From assembly GCA_946542925.1 (NCBI GenBank), contig CAMNLA010000051.1:1-56251 (forward strand): a stretch of DNA of 56,251 nt. Reading direction: 5' to 3'. Below, piece after piece: positions 43,238-50,734 of the stretch. A program made the translations under genes and the position numbers. How positions within the stretch are numbered: the first letter of the stretch is position 1; every line of letters begins with the position of its first letter. The stretch comes from UBA4363 sp002393965. GTDB lineage: Bacteria; Bacteroidota; Bacteroidia; Bacteroidales; Paludibacteraceae. The notes beneath the pieces are model-generated. The model did no database searches and was not told the DNA's origin. It was given only the letters and a program-made list of their open reading frames with translations.

Positions 43238-44206
43238 ATGACTGAAAAAATATTTGAAATCGATTCGAACGTAGATCCTGTTGTTTTTTACGGGGTCAAT
43301 AACGTAAATCTTCAGTTGGTAAAGAATCTTTTCCCGAAAGTAAAGATGCTTGCACGCGGTCGTATCATTAAAGTGCAGGGATCGATAAGTGATGTAGAAT
43401 CATTTGGCCAGTCGTTTGTTCAGTTGCAGAATTGGTGTGGTCATCATAACACTTTAGATGAGCAGACTATTATCGACATTATCAAGGGAAATGTTTCAGA
43501 GGAGAAAAAAGAAGATAGTCTGATATTGCATGGTGTAGGTGGTCGTCCGATTATTGCCCGAACACCCAACCAGCTGCAATTGGTGAAACAGTATGCACTG
43601 AATGACCTTCTCTTTGCGGTAGGTCCAGCAGGTACAGGAAAAACATATACGGCTATTGCTCTTGCGGTGAAAAGTCTGAAAGAGAAAAAGATTCGTCGTA
43701 TTGTATTGAGTCGTCCTGCAGTTGAAGCGGGGGAGAAGTTGGGTTTTCTCCCCGGAGACATGAAAGAAAAGATAGATCCTTATTTGCAGCCTCTGTATGA
43801 TGCGTTGCAGGATCTTATACCCTCATCTAAATTAAAAGAATTGCTTGAGGATGGTACCATTCAGATTGCCCCATTGGCTTTCATGCGAGGTCGAACATTG
43901 GGAGATGCTGTTATTATATTGGATGAGGCCCAGAATACCTCAATACAGCAGATTCGTATGTTTCTGACCCGGATGGGGTTGAACAGCAAGATCATCGTGA
44001 CAGGAGACTGTTCTCAGATTGATTTACCTCCGTCGCAGAAAAGTGGTTTGATAGAGGCATTGAGAGTTTTGAAATCCGTTAAAGGAATCAGCATAGTTGA
44101 GTTTGATGTTCGAGATATTGTGCGTCATCGCCTGGTACAGCGAATAGTTGAAGCATGGTCAAAAAAAGATGCCCAACAAGAAGAGGGTGTGAAAAATAAA
44201 GTGTAG
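43238..44206 (+). CDS. phoH: PhoH-family ATPase
   Basis: 322 residues. Walker A GPAGTGKT at 129-136 and Walker B VIILDEAQNTS, followed by FLTRMGLNSKIIVTGDCSQIDLP, define PhoH/PhoL. An N-terminal KH-like region (residues 1-70) precedes them. PhoH-like ATPases are linked to RNA metabolism and ribosome maturation. No promoter fits in the nine bases between the upstream hairpin and the ATG, so expression depends on read-through from glyA or a promoter inside it. In many Bacteroidales phoH neighbours purC (from memory); here two extra genes lie between. Confidence 0.95.
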   Translation: MTEKIFEIDSNVDPVVFYGVNNVNLQLVKNLFPKVKMLARGRIIKVQGSISDVESFGQSFVQLQNWCGHHNTLDEQTIIDIIKGNVSEEKKEDSLILHGVGGRPIIARTPNQLQLVKQYALNDLLFAVGPAGTGKTYTAIALAVKSLKEKKIRRIVLSRPAVEAGEKLGFLPGDMKEKIDPYLQPLYDALQDLIPSSKLKELLEDGTIQIAPLAFMRGRTLGDAVIILDEAQNTSIQQIRMFLTRMGLNSKIIVTGDCSQIDLPPSQKSGLIEALRVLKSVKGISIVEFDVRDIVRHRLVQRIVEAWSKKDAQQEEGVKNKV

Positions 44207-44238
44207 GAAAAAAAAAGTATTTAAATAACCTGACAGAT

Positions 44239-45108
44239 ATGGATAAAAAGAAAGACATGCCGTGTGTGGCTCTCATTTATGATTTTGACGGGACTCTTTC
44301 ACCAGCAAACATGCAGGAATTCGATTTTCTGAAAGAAGTTGGAATTCGAAATCGTCAGAAATTTTGGCGGGAGAGTGAGGAAATGTCCATTGCACAGGAT
44401 GCCAGTTCCATATTGTGTTATATGAAGTTGATGTTAGAGAAGGCACATCAGGCAGGAGTAAGTGTAAGGCGTGAAAAATTTGTAGAGTTTGGTCGCAGTA
44501 TAGTGTTTTATCCAGGTGTGACTGATTGGTTTTTGAATATTCGAGAATTAGGAGAAAGTATAGGAGTAAATGTCAAGCACTATATCAACTCCTCCGGTCT
44601 TTATGAAATGATAGAAGGGACTGAAATTTTTCATGAATTTGAGAATGTGTATGCGTGTCGTTTTCTCTATGATGAAAACGGTGTTGCGGTATGGCCTGCT
44701 GTGGCGGTTGATTTCACTGCGAAGACTCAATTTCTGTTTATGATTAATAAAGGCATAGAGAGGGTGTCGGAGAACCGTCGTGTCAATGAATATATGCCAA
44801 ATGAGTTGCGTCCAGTTCCATTTCGTCATATGATTTATTTTGGAGACGGAGCGACCGACATACCCTGTATGCGTTTGGTGAAGGAGCAGGGAGGTAATTC
44901 CATTGCCATATATAAAAAGGGAAACGAATCCAAACGTCATGTGGCAGAGCAGTTGGTACGTGAGCATCGAGTCAACTTTGCCTGTGCTGGAGATTATCGA
45001 AAGGGTAGTGTGGTATGGAAGATTGTTGAATCCATACTTCATCAGGTTCGGTCTAATTGGGATTTCCATTTGCTTCAGCAGGAGAACCTGTCCAAGTTCA
45101 GAAAGTGA
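44239..45108 (+). CDS. HAD-superfamily hydrolase
   Basis: 289 residues. The nucleophile motif YDFDGTLSP (Asp15 and Asp17), a large helical cap (residues about 25-110), HYINSSGLYEMI and the metal motif FGDGATDIPCM are clear. It is a cytoplasmic phosphatase of unknown substrate. It starts 32 bases after phoH and ends four bases before the DprA-like gene, so the two downstream genes look coupled. The combination is discussed as a possible two-gene module. Confidence 0.9.
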   Translation: MDKKKDMPCVALIYDFDGTLSPANMQEFDFLKEVGIRNRQKFWRESEEMSIAQDASSILCYMKLMLEKAHQAGVSVRREKFVEFGRSIVFYPGVTDWFLNIRELGESIGVNVKHYINSSGLYEMIEGTEIFHEFENVYACRFLYDENGVAVWPAVAVDFTAKTQFLFMINKGIERVSENRRVNEYMPNELRPVPFRHMIYFGDGATDIPCMRLVKEQGGNSIAIYKKGNESKRHVAEQLVREHRVNFACAGDYRKGSVVWKIVESILHQVRSNWDFHLLQQENLSKFRK

Positions 45109-45112
45109 CGAA

Positions 45113-46093
45113 ATGAGCGCAGTTATGCAACTGAGTGTCTTGCAAATATTGGCATTGAAACATATACGTGGATGCGGAAACATCGGTATACTGAAGCTCC
45201 AGCGATTTGCGACAGAAAGAACGAAACAACCGGAAATAGAACTTGACAATCCGGAATCATCCGACGAACAATCGTCGTTGTGTCACTTATTGCATCGGTA
45301 TCATCAAGAGTTTGGCATTCAAACTATTCGGTGTACAAATGACCATCTTGCTGAGGCATTCAAGAAAGCCAGGCAGACGTTAGAACAGAGCAGTCAGCGT
45401 GGTATTTATGCCATAGGAATCAATGATGAGTTATATCCTAAAAATTTGAAAATCAGTACGTTTATAAGTGGTCGAAGAGGAATACCTGTAGTAATGTGGT
45501 ATAAAGGCAATCTTTCAGTCTTATCGAGGCATAAAACGGCAGTCATAGGAAGTCGTCATATTTCAGAAACAGGATACAGTCGTGGAGAGAATACAGGAAA
45601 GAACCTTGCTTCATTGGGTATTACGGTAGTCAGTGGATTAGCGAGGGGATGTGATACGTCAGGTCATCGTGGAGCTCTAAAAGTTGGAGGTGCAACGGTT
45701 GCTTTGCTTGGTCATGGTTTGGACAGTGTATATCCTCCTGAAAATGCCGGTTTGGCGCAGGAGATAGTATCATCTGGAGGGTTATTGATGTCTGAATATC
45801 CTATTGGAACAGCCATCAGTCGTCGTGGATTGATAGAACGCAGTTGTTTGCAGGCATTGCTTGCAGATGACGTTGTCGTAGTCGAATGTGGTGAGAAGAG
45901 TGGAACTTTTTATGCTGCTAATGGTGCATTGTCTTTGGGAAAGAAACTATATGTTTTGTCTTATTCTGAACGTCAAGGAGGGGAGAGGGCAGGGAATACG
46001 ATATTATCGAGAAAAGGAGCCATTTGGGTGAATGAAGATGTTGACTGGCGTTTTTTATTGAGAGAAACGGAACAAATACAGAAGAGAATGTAA
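45113..46093 (+). CDS. Divergent DprA/Smf-like Rossmann protein
   Basis: 326 residues from ATG 45113; the frame is open far into the HAD gene but those codons are a shadow. An N-terminal helical part (LQILALKHIRGCGNIGILKLQRF) resembles the SAM/HhH start of DprA. The Rossmann core has TAVIGSRHISETGY, VSGLARGCDTSGHRGAL and VALLGHGLDSVYPPEN. Where canonical DprA has a FPxRNRIIAGLS block, this protein has SRRGLIERSCLQALLAD, and the tail lacks a winged helix. DprA loads RecA on incoming DNA; divergent relatives serve in toxin-antitoxin or defence pairs. Which applies is open. Confidence 0.82.
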   Translation: MSAVMQLSVLQILALKHIRGCGNIGILKLQRFATERTKQPEIELDNPESSDEQSSLCHLLHRYHQEFGIQTIRCTNDHLAEAFKKARQTLEQSSQRGIYAIGINDELYPKNLKISTFISGRRGIPVVMWYKGNLSVLSRHKTAVIGSRHISETGYSRGENTGKNLASLGITVVSGLARGCDTSGHRGALKVGGATVALLGHGLDSVYPPENAGLAQEIVSSGGLLMSEYPIGTAISRRGLIERSCLQALLADDVVVVECGEKSGTFYAANGALSLGKKLYVLSYSERQGGERAGNTILSRKGAIWVNEDVDWRFLLRETEQIQKRM

Positions 46094-46112
46094 TCTTTAT
46101 TTGTCGGATTCA

Positions 46113-46156
46113 ATTCGTAAATTACGAATAATGAGAGGATATTATCGTTATTTTTG
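46113..46156 (+). promoter_or_regulatory. purC promoter with perfect palindrome at -33
   Basis: TATTTTTG (46149-46156) is the -7 box. Exactly 19 bases upstream ends the perfect palindrome ATTCGTAAATTACGAAT (46113-46129), occupying the -33 region, where a repressor or activator would bind. Confidence 0.6.
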
Positions 46157-46216
46157 CAATAGTTTTTTGATTGAAAATCATTTGTACGTAGCCAATAAGA
46201 ATAAAAATAATCGAAT

Positions 46217-47164
46217 ATGAATGCATTAACAAAGACCGAATTCCATTTTGACAGACAAACATCCGTATATCATGGTAAAGTGAGAGATGTTTATACTATT
46301 GACGGGGATACGTTAGTGATGGTTGCCACGGACCGAATATCAGCTTTTGACGTGATTTTACCCAAAGGTATTCCTTTCAAGGGTCAGATTTTGAACCAGA
46401 TTGCGGCTAAGTTTCTTGATGCAACGACGGATATTTGTCCGAACTGGAAGGTGGCGACACCGGATCCGAATGTAACGGTTGGCGTTGCGTGTAAGGGCTT
46501 TCCAGTAGAAATGATTGTTCGCGGATATTTATGTGGCAGTGCTTGGAGAGCATATAAAAATGGTGTTCGAGAAATCTGTGGAGTGAAGATTCCGGATGGG
46601 ATGAAAGAGAATCAGAAATTTCCAACACCGATCATTACCCCTACGACAAAAGCAGAAATAGGAGAGCATGATCAGGACATTTCCAGAGAAGAGATCATAT
46701 CGAAAGGATTGGTCAGTGAGGAAGATTATCGTGTTTTGGAGAAATATACATTAGCCTTGTTCAAGCGAGGAACTGAAATTGCGGAAAAGCGAGGATTGAT
46801 TCTTGTGGACACCAAATACGAGTTTGGAACGCATGATGGAAAAATCTATCTGATGGATGAGATTCACACGCCTGATTCATCGCGTTATTTCTACAAGGAA
46901 GGATATGAGGAGAAATTTGCGAAAGGAGAGCCTCAGAAACAACTCAGCAAGGAGTTTGTTCGTGAATGGTTGATGGATAATGGGTTCCAAGGTAAAGAAG
47001 GTCAGAAAGTGCCAGAGATGACGGATGAAGTTGTCAGTGGCATTACAGATCGTTATCTTGAGTTATACGAATGCATAACAGGCGAGAAGTTTGTTAAGGA
47101 AGAGAGCACGGAAGACATTGCTTTGCGTATTGAGAACAATGTACGTGAATGGTTGAAGAAGTAA
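46217..47164 (+). CDS. purC: Phosphoribosylaminoimidazole-succinocarboxamide synthase
   Basis: 315 residues, the longer form typical of Bacteroidota and eukaryote-like SAICAR synthetases. YHGKVRDVYTIDGDTLVMVATDRISAFDVILPKGIPFKG, VRGYLCGSAWRAYK and LVDTKYEFGTHDGKIYLMDEIHTPDSSRY are conserved. It joins CAIR and aspartate with ATP in purine synthesis. Monocistronic: palindrome-bearing promoter upstream, terminator at 47184. Confidence 0.97.
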   Translation: MNALTKTEFHFDRQTSVYHGKVRDVYTIDGDTLVMVATDRISAFDVILPKGIPFKGQILNQIAAKFLDATTDICPNWKVATPDPNVTVGVACKGFPVEMIVRGYLCGSAWRAYKNGVREICGVKIPDGMKENQKFPTPIITPTTKAEIGEHDQDISREEIISKGLVSEEDYRVLEKYTLALFKRGTEIAEKRGLILVDTKYEFGTHDGKIYLMDEIHTPDSSRYFYKEGYEEKFAKGEPQKQLSKEFVREWLMDNGFQGKEGQKVPEMTDEVVSGITDRYLELYECITGEKFVKEESTEDIALRIENNVREWLKK

Positions 47165-47183
47165 ACTTTGCATAAGAGAACAG

Positions 47184-47226
47184 AAAGGAAGAAGAAACCT
47201 ATTTTGTATTCTTCTTCCTTTTTTTT
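47184..47226 (+). terminator. Terminator after purC
   Basis: AAAGGAAGAAGAA (47184-47196) pairs with TTCTTCTTCCTTT (47209-47221), followed by more T. Confidence 0.9.
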
Positions 47227-47273
47227 GTGGAAAGGATCATTATGACTTCTACTAAAATCAGTCACGATTCATT

Positions 47274-47304
47274 TTTGTTTTGAGAAAAAAATATCTTACC
47301 TTTG
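47274..47304 (+). promoter_or_regulatory. tRNA-Ser promoter
   Basis: TTTG (47274-47277), a 19-base spacer and TACCTTTG (47297-47304), 24 bases before the tRNA. Confidence 0.75.
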
Positions 47305-47328
47305 CACCGCTTTTCCGGAAAGGAAAAA

Positions 47329-47413
47329 GGAGAGGTGGTAGAGTGGTCGATTACAGCAGTCTTGAAAACTGCCGTACGGAAACGTACCGGGGGTTCGAAT
47401 CCCTCCCTCTCCG
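47329..47413 (+). tRNA. tRNA-Ser (anticodon UGA)
   Basis: 85 bases. Acceptor GGAGAGG pairs with CCTCTCC (47406-47412), discriminator G, no encoded CCA. The anticodon loop is CTTGAAA, giving TGA. The long variable arm CCGTACGGAAACGTACCGG is class II as expected for serine, and GGTTCGAATCC is the T loop. No integrase or att-like duplication is seen next to it. Confidence 0.97.
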
Positions 47414-47423
47414 CTGAGCAAAG

Positions 47424-47456
47424 AAAGAGAATCCAAATCTTTGGGTTCTCTTTTTT
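47424..47456 (+). terminator. Terminator after tRNA-Ser
   Basis: AGAGAATCCAAA and TTTGGGTTCTCT form a hairpin with one mismatch, followed by six T. Confidence 0.85.
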
Positions 47457-47627
47457 ATATTATACTAGTTGACCTTTTAAGGAAGTTATTGGCTTATTGG
47501 TCATTTTGCGTGGTAAAATCCTTTGGAATGCCCATTAACTCTATTATGCGCATTTATCATTGATATGATGCGAAAAGGTCAGTAATGTAGGTTGGGGGAT
47601 TAAATTGTAGATTGGGAGGATTTTGGT

Positions 47628-48179
47628 CTATTGAGGGATTGAATCCACCTGTTCTGTCTCTGATATAGCATCATTATCTTCGTCGCATCCCCTTAGTAAA
47701 ACAATGGAAACGAGTAAGAAAAAGAGAAGGATAAACGCAAGAGCCGAACATCCGCAAGCGCGGAGTATGCGTTCTTTACGTGCTGGTTTCGTAACAATCG
47801 TGTTATTGTCATCAAGCTCTTGTCTTTTCATACGATGGTATCGCACCAGCAGGAAACACCCTATGGCGATAAGAACAGCTGCAATGACACAGATTGTTAT
47901 AGCGAACAGGACTCCGAATAAAGTGGCGAATCCGCCCTGTCGTATGATTGGAGCAGGACGTGTTTCTCTCAGAGAATCTGCCAATACTTGGTCTTCCATG
48001 CTGTCTAACTGAGCTCCCCAGGCATTGTATTCTTCCCATTGAGCCTTGTTCTGTTCTTCTGCCTTGATATCGCTTGAAATGGATGCTCCCGCGAAAACAA
48101 AGGCGAACAACAGAGCGAGAGCACCTATTGTAATGAGGGATATTCCGAACCATTTGGACAGGGAATTCTGCTTTTTCAT
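47628..48179 (-). CDS. Membrane protein of unknown function
   Basis: 183 residues with three membrane helices (ISLITIGALALLFAFVFAGASI; TLFGVLFAITICVIAAVLIAIGCFLLV; ALAFILLFFLLVSIVLL). An acidic loop rich in Gln, Glu and Trp lies between helices one and two. Arg/Lys and CGC lie before the third, and an acidic C-terminal tail contains CDEDNDAISETE. I recognise no family. It is the last gene of the minus-strand run that begins at the M48 peptidase; the gap upstream is 62 bases. Confidence 0.75.
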   Translation of the reverse strand: MKKQNSLSKWFGISLITIGALALLFAFVFAGASISSDIKAEEQNKAQWEEYNAWGAQLDSMEDQVLADSLRETRPAPIIRQGGFATLFGVLFAITICVIAAVLIAIGCFLLVRYHRMKRQELDDNNTIVTKPARKERILRACGCSALAFILLFFLLVSIVLLRGCDEDNDAISETEQVDSIPQ

Positions 48180-48241
48180 ACGATGTTTCGTTTTCTGTTA
48201 AGCTTAGGAATATAAGTAGAGAGGTAGTGAGTGTGATATGA

Positions 48242-49426
48242 TCAGAACCGTCGTCCTACAGAGAATAATACATCGAAGACGGTATTGCTCATGAGTTGTT
48301 TTTCCTGGAGGTCGGTGTAGGCACGAGCCTGCATGCGCAGTCCAATGGTCCAGTCATTATGATTGTAAGCCATTGCAATATCTGCCGTTGGGTCGAAAGC
48401 CAGTCGTACATGTTCTCCTTCCGGGTATTTAATACCGATACGTGGGAGAAGGGTGAAATTAGTTGTAAAAATACCGTTCCAGAAAGAGAGGTTATATCCA
48501 TATCCGAAGTCCACGCAAAAATCATGGAATCTCATATTCAGTTTGGTATTCTGATCAATGCCTAAAAACTGTTTTTCCTCCTCTGAGAAGACAGAACGGT
48601 CAACGAATGTGGACTGTCGGTTATAGGAGAATCCTCCGATGAAAGACCCCTGTGAGCGTTTTTGGATTCGTGCGCGAGAATGAGTGGCAGAATGGGCGTA
48701 TCGTCGGTGGTTGAATATATAGTCCACTTGTGCGTTCAGAACGTGGAATTCATATCCATTGAAGCGAGAAGACGTCAAGTCCTTCTTTTTCTTTCCGTTA
48801 ATCTTAACAGAATTGAAGAACCTCACGCCATCATCAGAAAAATAAGACACCTGAGCGATGAAACGTGACGTACTCAGAGTGACGTTTGAGGTCAGTACAC
48901 CGTCAAGGTCGATATCCAACAAATCGTTAACGGTAGAGTAGTAGGAAAGGGAGAGAGAGCGGTATGCCAAGGAAAGCCCCAGTTTGTATCGCACGGTGGA
49001 ACGCATTTGGATATCGGTATTGTATTCTTCGTTTTGGAATGCGTTAAGATCAAATATTGCCTCGTTATGGAGAGTCAAAGCAAATTTCTTCTCAGGTCGA
49101 GAGACGAAGTCAGGGTCATAGGCAAATTTCTCCTTGTACCATTGAGAGAACTGATAGACCTTATGGTGGAAAGACGTTGTATCCTGCACTGCCTTCTGTA
49201 AGATAGAATCGCGTTTGATTTTTGCCAAGTTAATGATTGTGTCCCGACGGGACTGCAGTCGTTCGTTGATAGAGTCGCGTCGTTGTTGGAATCGTTCGAA
49301 CCGTCTTTCGATTCTTTCCTGCCGATTTTCGATGTCATCACGCAGATTGTTTTCGTTTTGGGCAAAAAGACAGCATTCGCAGGCGACGCCCAAAAGAAAT
49401 AGAATCGAAGTCCGAAGGAAATACAC
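48242..49426 (-). CDS. DUF4421 outer-membrane-like protein, copy 1
   Basis: 394 residues with a GTG start (49424-49426); no in-frame ATG exists upstream within the gap or near the signal peptide YFLRTSILFLLGVACECCLFAQ. A coiled region rich in Arg/Glu/Gln (IENRQERIERRFERFQQRRDSINERLQSRRD) spans about residues 30-65. The DUF4421 start (YDPDFVSRPEKKFALTLHNEAIFDL) follows, then barrel-like strands ending SNTVFDVLFSVGRRF. Probably an outer-membrane barrel; function unknown. It is paralogous to the next gene at 49473. Confidence 0.82.
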   Translation of the reverse strand: MYFLRTSILFLLGVACECCLFAQNENNLRDDIENRQERIERRFERFQQRRDSINERLQSRRDTIINLAKIKRDSILQKAVQDTTSFHHKVYQFSQWYKEKFAYDPDFVSRPEKKFALTLHNEAIFDLNAFQNEEYNTDIQMRSTVRYKLGLSLAYRSLSLSYYSTVNDLLDIDLDGVLTSNVTLSTSRFIAQVSYFSDDGVRFFNSVKINGKKKKDLTSSRFNGYEFHVLNAQVDYIFNHRRYAHSATHSRARIQKRSQGSFIGGFSYNRQSTFVDRSVFSEEEKQFLGIDQNTKLNMRFHDFCVDFGYGYNLSFWNGIFTTNFTLLPRIGIKYPEGEHVRLAFDPTADIAMAYNHNDWTIGLRMQARAYTDLQEKQLMSNTVFDVLFSVGRRF

Positions 49427-49472
49427 TTTAGTATTAAAAATGTTTAGGAGCTGGAGAATGTGTCGGTAGAAT

Positions 49473-50711
49473 TTATTTTTTGCCTATGCGAAGAGAACCG
49501 AGATTAAAGCGATATCCGGCAGAGAGTCGTGCGTTGAACATAAACGTATCAAGGTGTTTATCCAGATAATAGTCAAAAACGATATTAGAACCGAAGAACC
49601 ATTTGTCATGAGAATACCCTATGCCGATTCTGAGAGAAGGGTTGAGAGCAAAAGAATAATCCGATTTGCTCTTGACATTATCCCCATAAAAGATCTGAAT
49701 GACAGAAGATATTTCATCGTTAGAAAAGTGAGTATCCCTTTCCATTTTGGTATATTTTAATCCGGCACGTCCGATGAGCGTTGCATTGCAAACCCATCGG
49801 GAGTGAGGTATGACATAGTTATATCCGTATCCGAGGTCCAGGCAGAAGTCATGGGACCACATATCGGAACCGGAGTAATAGGGAAGAGCGGAGGTTTCGG
49901 CGAGCGCTTCTTTCATCTCTTCCAATTGCTCTTTTGTCATTTCTTCCATGGCTATCACTTGAAAGAAGAACGTAAGCATCTTTTCCGCGTCTGAGAATTC
50001 AACGTAAGAGAGGTTGATATCCTGATAGTTGTAGGAGAGTCCGACAATAGGAGATCCAGCGGACTTCCGTTGTATGGCAGAAAAAGAGCTTGTTGCTGAA
50101 GGTGCGTATTTTCTGGAGTTAAGGAAAAAGTCCAGTTTTCCGTAGATCTGTTTGTATTCCAGCATATCGGCGATATAATGTCCTTGGTTCAGGTCTATCT
50201 CATCCATTGATCCCATTTCCTCAAAGACTGCAGAGATCTGGTCATCCACGACATTCTTCTCATCTTTCAGATATCCGAGTTCGAAGTTCATTCTGTTGTT
50301 CAGAATGCTCAATTTATATCGTTTGAGTTCAGAGTCGCTGCTATTGAACAGTTTATTGGCCTTCACGAGGTAGCTGAACGTGAGAGGGTAAATGCTGGCA
50401 GAGAAGCCGATGCGGTATCGAGCAGGAATAGAGTACGTGATGTGTCGTGCATCGTAGTTGCCTGTGGAGTCGGCGGCATCGGCATCGTGTCTGACGCGGA
50501 ATACATCTCCGTGGAGTGCGAGAGCAAAATGTTTTTTCGGTTTACTGACGTAATTAGAATCGACCATCAGCCATCTTTGCAGTCCAGAGCGTGAACGATG
50601 ATAGATGTTGTTATGTTCGATTCTAATCTCTTGAGCTTGTATATTCTGCAGCAAGATAAAAAGGCAAAACCAGGTAGTACACCAATGTCTCAATGATTTC
50701 AGACACTTCAT
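49473..50711 (-). CDS. DUF4421 outer-membrane-like protein, copy 2
   Basis: 412 residues, ATG start, signal peptide ending near LLQNIQAQE. VDSNYVSKPKKHFALALHGDVFRV aligns with the same position in copy 1 (DPDFVSRPEKKFALTLHNEAIF). Further shared blocks include YRIGFSASIYPLTFSYLVKA and the FCLDLGYGYNY strand. The coiled N-terminal insert of copy 1 is absent. It ends with FNARLSAGYRFNLGSLRIGKK, so the last strand is not at the extreme C-terminus. It follows radA by 23 bases. Confidence 0.82.
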   Translation of the reverse strand: MKCLKSLRHWCTTWFCLFILLQNIQAQEIRIEHNNIYHRSRSGLQRWLMVDSNYVSKPKKHFALALHGDVFRVRHDADAADSTGNYDARHITYSIPARYRIGFSASIYPLTFSYLVKANKLFNSSDSELKRYKLSILNNRMNFELGYLKDEKNVVDDQISAVFEEMGSMDEIDLNQGHYIADMLEYKQIYGKLDFFLNSRKYAPSATSSFSAIQRKSAGSPIVGLSYNYQDINLSYVEFSDAEKMLTFFFQVIAMEEMTKEQLEEMKEALAETSALPYYSGSDMWSHDFCLDLGYGYNYVIPHSRWVCNATLIGRAGLKYTKMERDTHFSNDEISSVIQIFYGDNVKSKSDYSFALNPSLRIGIGYSHDKWFFGSNIVFDYYLDKHLDTFMFNARLSAGYRFNLGSLRIGKK

Positions 50712-50734
50712 GATATAGACAAGTTGATTAATGA

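Noticed and set aside
44903..45112. Extended N-terminus of the DprA-like protein reaching into the HAD gene
   Set aside because: It would overlap the HAD gene by over 200 bases, and the sequence before MSAVMQLSVLQILALKHI is unlike DprA. ATG 45113 follows the HAD stop directly.
47329..47627. Integrated element at tRNA-Ser
   Set aside because: No integrase and no duplicated tRNA 3 prime end in the flanking sequence.
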